A DNA stretch of 50,031 nucleotides from an uncultured bacterium (GCA_949283025.1 CASDRB010000006.1:1-50031); one strand, 5' to 3'; numbered from the stretch's first letter, positions 36,698 through 45,250 are shown. Numbers and translations: made by a program. Notes: a model not told the origin generated them from the letters alone.

Positions 36698-36705
36698 ATA
36701 GTTAA

Positions 36706-38337
36706 TTATTCATCATTGCCGTCTTCATTTGCCTTGTTGTCGGCAATAGTTTTTAATTGTTCAACCCAATCAATATCCAAGATTTCTCCTTGTTCTAAGT
36801 TATCTTTTTCCATGACGGTTTGAATTAAATCTTTACAACGGCGCATGGATAATTCAGATCTAACTTTAAATACGAGCGGTATTTCAGCATAGATACCTTT
36901 ATGACCAGCATCTTGAACTGGCATAGTTGTATCTTCGTAATCTTTTGGATCTAAAGCAAAATACAACTTCAATGATTTTCCAGCAATGGTGATTTTGACA
37001 TATGTCTTTTTATGCAAGCGGAAAGTATCGCCAGAATTAGACACACGAGATTTAACACCATAAGATAATATTTCATTTTTCAAAATATTATAATTTGTGT
37101 GCATTTCTTCATCGCAACCAATCATACGATCAATAAAAGATATTCTTTCATAAACCTTAGCTGGTTTTTCTTCTTCAACAGGTGCAGGAACAACTTCGGG
37201 TTCGGGTGTTGGTTCTTCCACGACTGGTTGTTCTACAACTGGTTCTGGTTTAGGTTCTTCAACTGGTTGTTCTACAACTGGTTCTGGAATCGATTCTTCC
37301 ACGACTGGTTGTTCATTTATTTCATCGTGAAATACTTCTTCCATTACTTGTTCTTCAACAACTGGTTGTTCTACAACTGGTTCTTGTTTGGGTTCTGGTT
37401 TAGGTTCTTCCTTTTTTGGCTCTGGGACCGGAGTTGGTACAGAATTAATTCCGCCTTGGAAATATTGAACAACTAATGGACCTGCAAAAGTTGCGCCTGT
37501 GATATTGCTATGAGAGTTACTTGGTTGGCAATTTCCATGACGACCACCCATATCTGAACGGGCTAATTCATCGCGAACAATATCTCTAACTGCATCGCGA
37601 ATCACTGCTGCTAAAGTGGCAGCATCAATGCCACTTAATCCAGCACCATATCCTGGTTCGGGTGTTGGTTCAGGAGCTGGTTCGGGTGTTGGTTCAGGAG
37701 CTGGTTCTCCTTCCGGCTCAGTTCCTTCTACATATGTTGGAACTGGTTCTGGTTGTGGATCTTCAAATCCGACTCTTGGTTCTTCAATCGTTGGTTCAGG
37801 AATAGAATCTGCTAAAGAATTGACATCATCAATTTCTTCGGGAGTAGAAACTGGTGATTTTTTACCCATAGCAGCCAAACCGACAAAATAGAAAATAAAA
37901 TATCCAATGGTTTCTAAACTTGCACAAGCCAAAACCAAAATAGTCATAATCAAGTCTTTTGGTTCTAAAGCAGAATTGGTCAATAAAGGTTTATACAATC
38001 CTTCAACATTTAAAATCGTGCCTATTAAAGGCAAAAATCCTAATATGACAAAAGGAATGAATCCTAAGTAGCGGGCTTTATGATTAGCAATAGAAACAAT
38101 AAACCAAATTAATAAAAATAAGATGGTTAAAACAAAGCCAGCAAAACCTACATAGGCATATATTGTCCAGCTATTAAACGTATTAAAACTTGTGAATAAA
38201 TTTTTAAATGGTGTCAAATAATCTTGAAATGAAACAGAAAAATTGCCACTGATAAAGCAATAAATTAAAACAGATGCTACCCACATAATAAAAGCGACGC
38301 CAGTGATGATAGCAAAACTGCCTAAAGCCTTTTTCAT
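36706..38337 (-). CDS. Membrane protein with Pro/Glu repeat linker and conserved C-terminal domain
   Basis: A 543-residue protein in three parts. Residues 1-165 hold four membrane helices. Residues 170-400 are low-complexity, rich in Pro, Glu and Val, with tandem PEPTPEPAPEP and VVEQPVVEE repeats around a short block that includes a GATFAGPLVVQYF segment. Residues 405-543 are a folded basic/aromatic domain (RISFIDRMIGCDEEMHTNYN, RVSNSGDTFRLHKKTYVKI, LKLYFALDPKDYED) that I know as a conserved but unnamed domain of gut Bacillota proteins. An AGGAGG site precedes the ATG. It probably sits in the membrane with the last domain in the cytoplasm or wall zone; role unknown. Confidence 0.8.
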   Translation of the reverse strand: MKKALGSFAIITGVAFIMWVASVLIYCFISGNFSVSFQDYLTPFKNLFTSFNTFNSWTIYAYVGFAGFVLTILFLLIWFIVSIANHKARYLGFIPFVILGFLPLIGTILNVEGLYKPLLTNSALEPKDLIMTILVLACASLETIGYFIFYFVGLAAMGKKSPVSTPEEIDDVNSLADSIPEPTIEEPRVGFEDPQPEPVPTYVEGTEPEGEPAPEPTPEPAPEPTPEPGYGAGLSGIDAATLAAVIRDAVRDIVRDELARSDMGGRHGNCQPSNSHSNITGATFAGPLVVQYFQGGINSVPTPVPEPKKEEPKPEPKQEPVVEQPVVEEQVMEEVFHDEINEQPVVEESIPEPVVEQPVEEPKPEPVVEQPVVEEPTPEPEVVPAPVEEEKPAKVYERISFIDRMIGCDEEMHTNYNILKNEILSYGVKSRVSNSGDTFRLHKKTYVKITIAGKSLKLYFALDPKDYEDTTMPVQDAGHKGIYAEIPLVFKVRSELSMRRCKDLIQTVMEKDNLEQGEILDIDWVEQLKTIADNKANEDGNDE

Positions 38338-38430
38338 ATATTTTCCTCCTACTATCTTTTTTTATTTTAAAATATAAAGACTTAAAAATCTATAAATTAA
38401 TGCAAAAGCCCATTATTTTAATAAAATTGA

Positions 38431-39288
38431 TTATTTATTCGAAAAGATTTTGATATGATTTGCTAATACATTAATAGTTGCATTACCTTTAGGACCTGGT
38501 TCACCATCAATGTCCCAAATATCGTTACAATTATTAAATTGTATATCAATATATTTGGCTTGGTAATGTTTAACAAGTTTTTTTGGAAAAAAGTAAGGAA
38601 ATAGACCATTAAAGGGACCGGGTTTAGAATAAAAAACATCCATTTTGCCATCGTCATTTTGACTGTGAGAATTGATATTAAAACCACCGACATGAGTAGA
38701 ATTCATAATCAACAAAAATCCTGTTTCAAAGTCTAAATATTCATTATTATCAATACATATTTTTCCAGATATTTTTTTTGTCTTAAATAAAACATCTTTC
38801 ATCGCGCGACTATAATAAGCCAATTTACCCATCTGCAATTTTTTTGAAGCGCTGACAATAATAGGTATATCGGCATATGCCCCAATACATGCAACAAAAG
38901 AAAAATAATAATCACTTATTTTTCCTATGTCAAAATATCTCGTTTTTCCTTTTTTAATAGCTTTTAAACCTTGCGATATAGAACGTATTTTAAAGTTTTT
39001 AGCGGCATCGTTGACCGTCCCACAAGGTAAAACGCCTATAATTGGTCTTTTATGCTGATTGGAAATCGATTGGATAACCATATTGAATGTCCCATCGCCA
39101 CCAGCAAAAATCAAATAGTCATATTCATTGCATGCATCTCGACATTTATTAATAAAATCTTCTTTTGATGTGGATGCATAAACATCAACGTTTCCTAATG
39201 TTTTTTCTAAACAAAAACAAATTTTAAATAATTTTCTTTTTAAAGTTCTTCTACCCGAATTTGAATTGTATATGAATAAGGTCTTCAT
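38431..39288 (-). CDS. Diacylglycerol/lipid kinase family protein
   Basis: A 285-residue lipid kinase of the DagK/LCB5/YegS family. The N-terminus has FIYNSNSGRR, the nucleotide-binding GGDGTFNMVIQSI lies near residue 63, and GVLPCGTVNDAAKNF follows. The C-terminal beta-sandwich holds GGFNINSHSQNDDGKMDVFY and DGEP. Likely substrate is diacylglycerol or another membrane lipid, for recycling to phosphatidic acid. It starts 6 bases after a TAGAAT -10 box with TTGTTA 17 bp further upstream and no ribosome binding site, so its mRNA is probably leaderless. Confidence 0.92.
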   Translation of the reverse strand: MKTLFIYNSNSGRRTLKRKLFKICFCLEKTLGNVDVYASTSKEDFINKCRDACNEYDYLIFAGGDGTFNMVIQSISNQHKRPIIGVLPCGTVNDAAKNFKIRSISQGLKAIKKGKTRYFDIGKISDYYFSFVACIGAYADIPIIVSASKKLQMGKLAYYSRAMKDVLFKTKKISGKICIDNNEYLDFETGFLLIMNSTHVGGFNINSHSQNDDGKMDVFYSKPGPFNGLFPYFFPKKLVKHYQAKYIDIQFNNCNDIWDIDGEPGPKGNATINVLANHIKIFSNK

Positions 39289-39294
39289 TTTTTC

Positions 39295-39323
39295 ATTCTA
39301 ATTCTTTACTTTTTAAATAACAA
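39295..39323 (-). promoter_or_regulatory. Promoter for a leaderless mRNA (lipid kinase)
   Basis: On the minus strand TTGTTA (39323-39318), a 17-bp spacer and TAGAAT (39300-39295) are followed by GAAAAA and the ATG at 39288. The start site would fall at the start codon. Confidence 0.6.
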
Positions 39324-39333
39324 TAATAAAATA

Positions 39334-40536
39334 TTGTTTGTGTCTGTCATATTAATCATTATTATATATTTGATTTTTGTATCATTAGGTTTACCAGATT
39401 CCCTAATTGGCTCTTCGTGGCCAGCGATGGTCGAATCTTTAAAAGTTAGCGCTAGCATGCAAGGTTATTTAACTTTTACTGTGGCCATATGCACAATAAT
39501 TTCTTCTTTTTTAACTAATAAAATCGTTCCATATTTAAAAACAGGCGGTGTTGTAAGCTGTTCAATTTTTTTAACCGCTGGTGGATTATTAGGTTCATTT
39601 TTTGCTCCTAATTTTTGGGTTTTATTAGTTTTTATGATTCCTATGGGACTCGGTGCGGGTGCTATCGACACCACTTTAAATAATTATGTAGCAATCCATT
39701 ATAAAGCTATTCATTTAAATTGGCTTCATGCCGCGTGGGGAGTAGGCGCTTCCACTTCCCCATTAATTGTTTCCGTTTTTTTAAGCGATATCAATGGATG
39801 GAGAAACGCTGCTTTAATATTAGCTATCATTCAGTTTTCTATTTTTCTTATTTCATTAATTGCCGTCCCGTTATATAAAAAAGTAGCGGATGGCATAGAA
39901 AGAAAAGAACTAGAAAGTAATCAACAAGAAATAAGAGTTGGCTTTTTTAAATCTTTTACCATTAAAGGAGTAATGTTTGCTATTATCGCCTTTTTTTCAT
40001 ATATTGCCATCGAACAATTGACAGGTCTATGGTTTGCTTCAATGGCAGTTTTTGAATTAAATGTCGCCAAAGATATTGCATCTCAATGGACTTCATTATT
40101 TTATATTGGCATTGTGGTTGGAAGAATTATTGCTGGTGTAATATCATTATATGTAAGCGATAAAAATATCATAAGAGGTTCAGAAATATTGTTGTTAATA
40201 TCTATTATATTAATGATGATGACTTTTAATATAGCAATTATGCCTGTTGCTGTATTTATTTGTGGGCTTTCTAATGGTCCAATCTACCCTGCTATTATTC
40301 ATGCTACGCCAAATCGTTTTACTAAATCACTTTCTGCAAGTGTAATGGCAATTCAAGTTGGATGTGCTTATATTGCAAATATTAGTGTTGCACCATTATT
40401 TGGCATCATTGCAAACGCCACTACATTTTTAGCCCTTCCCTATGTTTTATTAGCGTTTTTTATTATTATGTCAGTCGGCAATGAAATTGTTTTAATAAAG
40501 ACAAAAGATAAAGCAACTTTATTAAAAACAAAATAA
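39334..40536 (+). CDS. MFS transporter
   Basis: A 400-residue major facilitator superfamily protein with 12 predicted membrane helices. The opening VSLGLPDSLIGSSWPAM and the later GLGAGAIDTTLNNYVA with WLHAAWGVGASTSPL are typical of the sugar/drug MFS group related to FucP-like and Bacillus YfkF-like carriers. Substrate unknown. The start is unsure: TTG at 39334 or GTG at 39340, neither with a clear ribosome binding site. It diverges from the lipid kinase gene, 45 bases away. Confidence 0.85.
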   Translation: MFVSVILIIIIYLIFVSLGLPDSLIGSSWPAMVESLKVSASMQGYLTFTVAICTIISSFLTNKIVPYLKTGGVVSCSIFLTAGGLLGSFFAPNFWVLLVFMIPMGLGAGAIDTTLNNYVAIHYKAIHLNWLHAAWGVGASTSPLIVSVFLSDINGWRNAALILAIIQFSIFLISLIAVPLYKKVADGIERKELESNQQEIRVGFFKSFTIKGVMFAIIAFFSYIAIEQLTGLWFASMAVFELNVAKDIASQWTSLFYIGIVVGRIIAGVISLYVSDKNIIRGSEILLLISIILMMMTFNIAIMPVAVFICGLSNGPIYPAIIHATPNRFTKSLSASVMAIQVGCAYIANISVAPLFGIIANATTFLALPYVLLAFFIIMSVGNEIVLIKTKDKATLLKTK

Positions 40537-40644
40537 TAAAAACGTTAGACTATTAACCGACTTTTCTATAAATTTGAAACAACTATCTCTTATGTTTAAT
40601 TACATTAATATAGCAAAAAACAAAAAGCGAGATATATCATAAAA

Positions 40645-40684
40645 TTAAAAAATGTCTGCGTACCTCTTTTGAAGTATCAGACAT
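40645..40684 (-). terminator. Terminator after tRNA-Glu(CTC)
   Basis: On the minus strand ATGTCTG pairs with CAGACAT, with a second inner stem TACTTC/GAGGTA, followed by TTTTTTAATTTT. It lies 13 bases after the tRNA-Glu 3' end and is the only terminator downstream of gltX, so it closes the gltX-tRNA unit. Confidence 0.85.
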
Positions 40685-40696
40685 AAATGACCATAA

Positions 40697-40771
40697 TGGT
40701 GACCCCACCGGGGGTCGAACCCGGGATTAGACCTTGAGAGGGTCTCGTCTTGACCGCTTGACCATGGGGCC
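40697..40771 (-). tRNA. tRNA-Glu (CTC)
   Basis: A complete cloverleaf. The acceptor stem GGCCCCA pairs with TGGGGTC (one G-U), the anticodon loop CTCTCAA has anticodon CTC, the T-loop is GGTTCGACCCC and CCA is encoded. It lies 30 bases downstream of the stop of gltX, whose product charges it. Confidence 0.95.
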
Positions 40772-40801
40772 TTTTCAGCATGCAAATGCATGCTATATAT
40801 A
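40772..40801 (-). promoter_or_regulatory. Hairpin between gltX and tRNA-Glu
   Basis: On the minus strand AGCATGC-ATTT-GCATGCT forms a perfect 7-bp hairpin ending 5 bases before the tRNA 5' end, without a T run. It could be a processing signal for releasing the tRNA from a gltX transcript. A TTGATA-17-TAATAT promoter spans the end of gltX and could also transcribe the tRNA alone. Confidence 0.45.
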
Positions 40802-42457
40802 TTATAACGATTTAATTACTTTATCAATGCGACGATTCGATTCATTTTTTCCTAAAACTTTCATCACATAGTATAGATTAGGGGCGTTTTTCTTGTTAGT
40901 TAAAGCAATTCTTAACATTTCTGCAACATCGCCAACATGACCTTTATATGCATCCTTATTAGCCTTGTATGTCTTGTTATTAGGAGCAAATCCATGTTGT
41001 TCACCGATTTCTTTCATTTTAGTAAACCATTCTTCATTGCTTAAATTTGCATCCAATGATTTTAAATCTGAAAGAGTTTCTTTAATAATTGTTTTATCAA
41101 TATTGGGATTAAAAGCATCTAAATTAAATTGTGCATCATATATTTCATGATAGAAAAACCCAATTAAATCCAAAATTCCACCAAACTTATAATAGTCCTT
41201 TCTTGGATTTTCTACCTCGCGTTCAATGTTAATTATATCCATAAAATATCCATGGTTTAAATTGATAAAATACAATAAACGAGAATCATGATTTTTGGCA
41301 TATTCCAAAGCCATGTCTAACATTTCATGCTTGGTTTTGCGAGATAAAATCTCACGAGCAAAAAATTGCAATTTAACGATATCAAACAATGCACCATCCA
41401 AACTCATTTTATCAAAAGAAAATTGAAAATCTTGCATGTTTTTAAAGTTATTTTGGAAAATCCATTCTTCAAAATTAGAATTGACAATGGTCATTAAATA
41501 CATAATTAATGCTTCACTTGGATATCCATCATCTAAAAAATAAGAAACGGAGGCTTCAACATCTTTTCTTTTTGATAATTTTCGCTTATTACCGTTTTCA
41601 TCAATTTTCATGATGACAGGAACATGAGCATACATCGGTGGCTTCCACCCCATCGCTTCAAACAACTGCAAATGAATTGGAAGGGATGAAATCCATTCTT
41701 CACCACGAATAACTGTAGTTGTACGCATAAAATGATCGTCGCAAATATGGGCAAAATGATATGTCGGTAAACCGTCAGATTTATAAATGACAATATCTTG
41801 ATCGTTTTCAGCAATAGAAAAGGTTCCTCTAATCAAATCACTAACTTTAATTTTATTGTTGTGATTTCCATTAGAACGAAATCTTATTACAAAAGGTTTT
41901 CCTTGTTTAATCAATTCAGCCGCTTCATCAATAGTCAAACCGCGGCATTTAGCAAAAGGCCCATAATAACCAGGCAAAATTTTATTTGCCTCTTGAGCTT
42001 GGCGCAATTCATCTATGTCTTGTTGGGTACAAAAGCATGGATAAGCAAGTCCTTTGCTGAGTAAATATTTAATGCAAACCTTATAAATATCAGCGCGTTG
42101 AGATTGCACATAAGGACCATAACTACCTATTTGATGGTCGCCTAAATATCCCTCATCAGGAACGATATTAAATTGATGCATCTCTTCAAGCAATCTTAAG
42201 CCAGAACCTTCAATTTCACGTTTTGTATCAGTATCTTCTAATCTAATATAAAAAACACCATTTGTTTGTTTTGCTAATTTATGACAAATCATCGAGGTAA
42301 ATAATGAACCGGTGTGCAAAAAACCGGTTGGAGAAGGAGCAAATCTAGTTACTTCAGCCCCAATAGGGAGATTTCTTGGTGGATATTTTTTTTCTAAATC
42401 ATCAATGCTGACACTAATTTCAGGAAAGATGAGTTGAGCTAATTCTTCATAAGTCAT
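40802..42457 (-). CDS. gltX: Glutamyl-tRNA synthetase
   Basis: A 551-residue class I synthetase that charges tRNA-Glu. The HIGH motif is FAPSPTGFLHTGSL near residue 45, RLEDTD follows, and the KMSKS motif is KLSKRKD near 293. It has a 35-residue N-terminal extension before the catalytic core and a longer insertion than the usual 480-residue GltX, which matches the divergent form of clostridial and related Bacillota. Whether it also charges tRNA-Gln cannot be told from here. The ATG has an AGAGGTAT site. tRNA-Glu(CTC) follows directly. Confidence 0.96.
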   Translation of the reverse strand: MTYEELAQLIFPEISVSIDDLEKKYPPRNLPIGAEVTRFAPSPTGFLHTGSLFTSMICHKLAKQTNGVFYIRLEDTDTKREIEGSGLRLLEEMHQFNIVPDEGYLGDHQIGSYGPYVQSQRADIYKVCIKYLLSKGLAYPCFCTQQDIDELRQAQEANKILPGYYGPFAKCRGLTIDEAAELIKQGKPFVIRFRSNGNHNNKIKVSDLIRGTFSIAENDQDIVIYKSDGLPTYHFAHICDDHFMRTTTVIRGEEWISSLPIHLQLFEAMGWKPPMYAHVPVIMKIDENGNKRKLSKRKDVEASVSYFLDDGYPSEALIMYLMTIVNSNFEEWIFQNNFKNMQDFQFSFDKMSLDGALFDIVKLQFFAREILSRKTKHEMLDMALEYAKNHDSRLLYFINLNHGYFMDIINIEREVENPRKDYYKFGGILDLIGFFYHEIYDAQFNLDAFNPNIDKTIIKETLSDLKSLDANLSNEEWFTKMKEIGEQHGFAPNNKTYKANKDAYKGHVGDVAEMLRIALTNKKNAPNLYYVMKVLGKNESNRRIDKVIKSL

Positions 42458-42481
42458 TTTTCATACCTCTAAATTTTTTTG

Positions 42482-42509
42482 TTGCAACTTTGTTAATGAA
42501 TGCTATAAT
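42482..42509 (+). promoter_or_regulatory. Promoter of tRNA-Gly
   Basis: TTGCAA (42482-42487), a 16-bp spacer and TATAAT (42504-42509) lie 18 bases before tRNA-Gly, a good sigma-A match. Confidence 0.75.
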
Positions 42510-42527
42510 AATACACGCTGAATTGAT

Positions 42528-42601
42528 GCAGGTGTAGTTCAGTGGTAGAACACTACCTTGCCAAGGTAGTTATGCGAGTTCGATTCTCGTCACCTGCTCC
42601 A
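42528..42601 (+). tRNA. tRNA-Gly (GCC)
   Basis: A complete cloverleaf. The acceptor stem GCAGGTG pairs with CACCTGC, the anticodon loop TTGCCAA has anticodon GCC, the T-loop is AGTTCGATTCT and CCA is encoded. It is a single-gene unit. Confidence 0.96.
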
Positions 42602-42611
42602 TGTGATTATT

Positions 42612-42637
42612 AACACTGATTATATCAGTGTTTTTTT
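42612..42637 (+). terminator. Terminator of tRNA-Gly
   Basis: AACACTGAT-TAT-ATCAGTGTT forms a 9-bp stem followed by TTTTT, 11 bases after the tRNA. Confidence 0.92.
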
Positions 42638-42682
42638 ACTTTTTGCAACAATAATGAGATAAAATTGAGATAAAATGAAGAA

Positions 42683-42731
42683 AAAGAGGCAGCTCGTGCC
42701 AGTCGAGGGCACTTCAGGAGACTACCTCTTT
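42683..42731 (-). ncRNA. Elaborate hairpin element, probable terminator or small structured RNA
   Basis: On the minus strand AAAGAGGTAG pairs with CTGCCTCTTT (10 bp, one G-U) and the inside folds again: GTGCC-CTCGACT-GGCAC with an adjoining CTC/GAG pairing and a CTGAA bulge. It ends with TTTTTCTTC, so it can act as a terminator for the leftward membrane-protein operon, which stops about 100 bases upstream. It is more GC-rich than anything nearby and more complex than a simple terminator, so a functional RNA is possible. It does not match the SRP, 6S or RNase P cores. Confidence 0.55.
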
Positions 42732-42831
42732 ACCATTATTATAAACAAGATTATCGAATTAGCAAGACGAAAGCAATTATAAATTTTATTATTTTTTGAT
42801 TAAATTGTTGTTTTTTATAAAAACATGATTT

Positions 42832-43938
42832 TTATTTATCATCGTTTTGATGATTTTTATCATCATTAGATGGTTTAACTTCCGCATCAATTATTTTATT
42901 TTCATCATTATTTTCTTTTTTTGGCGCATCAGTTGGTTGAGATTGTTGATTTTGTCTATTTTGTTCTTCCATTTCTTTTTGTTTTCTTAAGGCATCCATT
43001 TGTTGTTCTAAATTCGACATTTGCGAATTCAAAATTTGTTCCATTCTTTTTTGAAATGCTTCAGGGGCATTGGCAAAACTATTTTCATTATAAATATAAA
43101 TTCCTTCTAAGTTATTAATAAAAAACGGAAAATACAAAACCATGGCGCCAAAGCCAATAATCATCGATACGATATTGGCAACTGTATATGTAAAATTAAT
43201 CGAATAAGATAGCCACGCTCCACCAGCATAACCAATAATAAATAAAATAAATATAGGCCAATTTGTGCCCCAATATTGCTTAATCAAATTGCGACGAATG
43301 CTATTTCTTCCCACCACATAAACTTGATTAATAAAAGCTGGATTAATATTTGGGTTTTTAATTTTAAAGTAGGTGGAAATAGAATTAAATGATGATGATA
43401 AGAAAAACATCAATGTTCCTAAACCATAGCTAGGCAAATAAGCGATATACGCCACTAATCTAAATTCTTCATTTGTAAGCAACAAATTTTGTGCCTCATT
43501 AATAGAACCTTCGCTAATTAGTTTAATTAATTCATCGATAGTCGTAGAAAAACTAGGATCAATACTTTCAACAATTGGAATTGCAATTGCTCCAAATAAA
43601 AATGTGGCACCATAAATAACTAATAACGTAAATAATGCGCTTACAATAAAGCGAAAAACCCCACGATAAAAACGATTAAAATACAATTTAAAAAAACGGA
43701 AAAATAGCCTTCCATTTGGAGCCACATTTTGTCTCAATCCAAAATGCGTTACTTGAATAGCAAATAATACTGGCATCAACAAAAATGGAAAAGCCAAATA
43801 AGTACCAAAACCATATCCCACAAAATCTATTGAGAATGTTAACACCATCATCATGACAGCCATGATAGATAAAATGAGTGAATATAGCCAATTTTTTCTT
43901 AAATTTTCGATTGTATTTTTAAAAATTTCTTTTAGCAT
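42832..43938 (-). CDS. Multi-pass membrane protein, unknown
   Basis: A 368-residue membrane protein with six or so hydrophobic segments (for example LYSLILSIMAVMMMVLTFSI, FIVSALFTLLVIYGATFLFG) spread over residues 15-285 and a long polar, Gln/Asn/Lys-rich cytoplasmic tail with a coiled-coil-like stretch (LNSQMSNLEQQMDALRKQKE). It resembles YesL/DUF624-like permease-associated and glycerophosphodiester phosphodiesterase membrane-domain proteins only in layout. The start overlaps the upstream gene by 20 bases, so both form one unit. Confidence 0.7.
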   Translation of the reverse strand: MLKEIFKNTIENLRKNWLYSLILSIMAVMMMVLTFSIDFVGYGFGTYLAFPFLLMPVLFAIQVTHFGLRQNVAPNGRLFFRFFKLYFNRFYRGVFRFIVSALFTLLVIYGATFLFGAIAIPIVESIDPSFSTTIDELIKLISEGSINEAQNLLLTNEEFRLVAYIAYLPSYGLGTLMFFLSSSFNSISTYFKIKNPNINPAFINQVYVVGRNSIRRNLIKQYWGTNWPIFILFIIGYAGGAWLSYSINFTYTVANIVSMIIGFGAMVLYFPFFINNLEGIYIYNENSFANAPEAFQKRMEQILNSQMSNLEQQMDALRKQKEMEEQNRQNQQSQPTDAPKKENNDENKIIDAEVKPSNDDKNHQNDDK

Positions 43939-44569
43939 GTCTACTTTTTCCTTTTTTGTTCATCCTGTCTAAATCTTTAATAACTTTTTGCAATTCATCT
44001 TGATTAATATCTGGTATATCTCTAGACTCAATTGCTTTGATTAGTTTAGCGAATTTATTCGATTGTATCAAATAATATTGTTTAGAAGTTTGATCGACAC
44101 TGATTGCGCAATCATCATTGACAATAGAAATTCCAATCATCAAAGATGGATCAATATTAGTAATCATAGATAAACGTTTAATTACCAGTTGAGAATCATA
44201 TAAAGGATTATCAACATATGAACGTCGTCCAGATTTATTTTCGACCAAGATCAAAGATTTATCGCTCTCTTGCCCTACTAATGAACCCTTAAAATAATAA
44301 TCATTAATGATATAAAAGTATTTTTCGCCACACATAACATGATCGATGCGTGCATACTTATTATCTTCGTAAGCAAATAAAAAGTCATTAATCAAAAAAT
44401 AATCGCCGTATAAGGTTACTTTGTAAACTTTGCTGCCATATATATCTTTAAATTTATGCTTTTCAATTTTTCTTAAAACTGGACGATATAATAATATGCC
44501 CACAATAAAAATAACAATAATCGGAACTATAATTATAAAGGCAATTTGCAATGTGTCTAAATAAATCAT
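43919..44569 (-). CDS. Membrane-anchored protein with a degenerate NERD-like domain
   Basis: A 216-residue protein. One N-terminal membrane helix (IAFIIIVPIIVIFIVGILLY) is followed by a cytoplasmic domain. The segment ARIDHVMCGEKYFYIINDYYFKG has the order of the NERD nuclease-related domain, where relatives read IDHxxxG...VIETKxxxG. The usual catalytic Glu and Lys are replaced by Asn, Asp and Tyr, so it is probably not an active nuclease. It lies between a Nudix gene and a membrane-protein gene, overlapping the latter by 20 bases. Function unknown. Confidence 0.6.
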   Translation of the reverse strand: MIYLDTLQIAFIIIVPIIVIFIVGILLYRPVLRKIEKHKFKDIYGSKVYKVTLYGDYFLINDFLFAYEDNKYARIDHVMCGEKYFYIINDYYFKGSLVGQESDKSLILVENKSGRRSYVDNPLYDSQLVIKRLSMITNIDPSLMIGISIVNDDCAISVDQTSKQYYLIQSNKFAKLIKAIESRDIPDINQDELQKVIKDLDRMNKKGKSRHAKRNF

Positions 44570-44585
44570 GTTACCCCCAAATCAA

Positions 44586-45194
44586 TTAATCAAAAATCGT
44601 CTTATCATATAAACATGCATCAAGCATTTTATACATTTCTCCACGACTCACCTTTTTTACATCGTAAGGTATATCATTAACATCAAACCATCTAACTTCA
44701 TCTGTTTCGTATTCGTGTTCATGTAAATCGCCTTTCAACTTTCCTAAAAAAACTATGACATATTCAGGAACTGATACAGGCTCTTTGAAAGGTGTTCTAT
44801 TCATTAAACCCACTAATCTGATAATTTCAACATCCGCACCAGCCTCTTGAAGACATTCGTTTTTAGCTGCTTGACTTGGCGAATCGTATAAATCGCACCA
44901 TCCACCTGGGTAAGAATAAGTTTGTGATTTTGCCTCCCTAACCATTAAAACTTTTGTTTTATCATCGTTTAAAATAATTGTTCTAACTGAAATATTGGGA
45001 GTTGGATAAATATCTCTTTCAAAATAATTATTGCGATCAAATTGAACTTCTAAAAAATTTTTTAAAAATTCAGAAGATAGTTCATTAATCTCTTTATAAT
45101 TAGTAATCGCATATGGGTCTTTTGAAAAAACTAAACCGATTTTGGCAATGGATTGAATTTTAATAATGTAATCGTATATTTCCTTTGAATTCAT
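44586..45194 (-). CDS. Nudix hydrolase with NUDIX_N_2-type N-terminal domain
   Basis: A 202-residue Nudix hydrolase. The N-terminal 65 residues form the helical domain found in ADP-ribose/nucleotide-sugar hydrolases of this group (IYDYIIKIQSIAKIGL, FERDIYPTPNISVRT). The Nudix box is GGWCDLYDSPSQAAKNECLQ followed by EAGA, in which the first Glu is Asp, the Arg is Asn and one Glu is Gln; part of this is usual in this subfamily, but the Arg change is notable. Activity and substrate are uncertain. The ATG lies 7 bases after a TATAAT box and has no ribosome binding site. Confidence 0.85.
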   Translation of the reverse strand: MNSKEIYDYIIKIQSIAKIGLVFSKDPYAITNYKEINELSSEFLKNFLEVQFDRNNYFERDIYPTPNISVRTIILNDDKTKVLMVREAKSQTYSYPGGWCDLYDSPSQAAKNECLQEAGADVEIIRLVGLMNRTPFKEPVSVPEYVIVFLGKLKGDLHEHEYETDEVRWFDVNDIPYDVKKVSRGEMYKMLDACLYDKTIFD

Positions 45195-45201
45195 ACAAAT
45201 T

Positions 45202-45250
45202 ATTATATTATGTTTTGAAAAGAATGATAACTAAAAGTTATAATACATAT
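45202..45250. promoter_or_regulatory. Overlapping divergent promoters for two leaderless genes
   Basis: Leftward: TTATCA (45230-45225), 17 bp, TATAAT (45207-45202), then 7 bases to the ATG at 45194. Rightward: TTGAAA (45215-45220), 18 bp, TATAAT (45239-45244), then 6 bases to the ATG at 45251. The two promoters interlock within 43 bp, so RNA polymerase could not occupy both at once. Both transcripts would begin at or next to the start codon. Confidence 0.6.

Noticed and set aside
37099-37476. A long Phe/Trp-rich reading frame on the plus strand opposite the Pro/Glu repeats, and a Gly/Ser-rich one at 37616-37891
   Set aside because: They are mirror images of the repeat codons of the membrane protein on the minus strand. 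They have no ribosome binding site and their composition is fully explained by the repeats.
40802-42457. Inactive gltX paralogue because of unusual length
   Set aside because: Both the HIGH-type and KLSKR motifs and the core are intact; the longer form is common in part of the Bacillota.
42683-42731. SRP (4.5S/scRNA) gene
   Set aside because: The conserved helix 8 core with its GGAAGGAAGCAGC-type sequence is missing on both strands, and the element is too short.
44586-45194. Dead Nudix enzyme because of altered Nudix box
   Set aside because: Part of the change (Asp for the first Glu, Trp-Cys in GGWCD) occurs in this subfamily, and the two key C-terminal acidic residues of the box are partly kept; loss of activity cannot be claimed.
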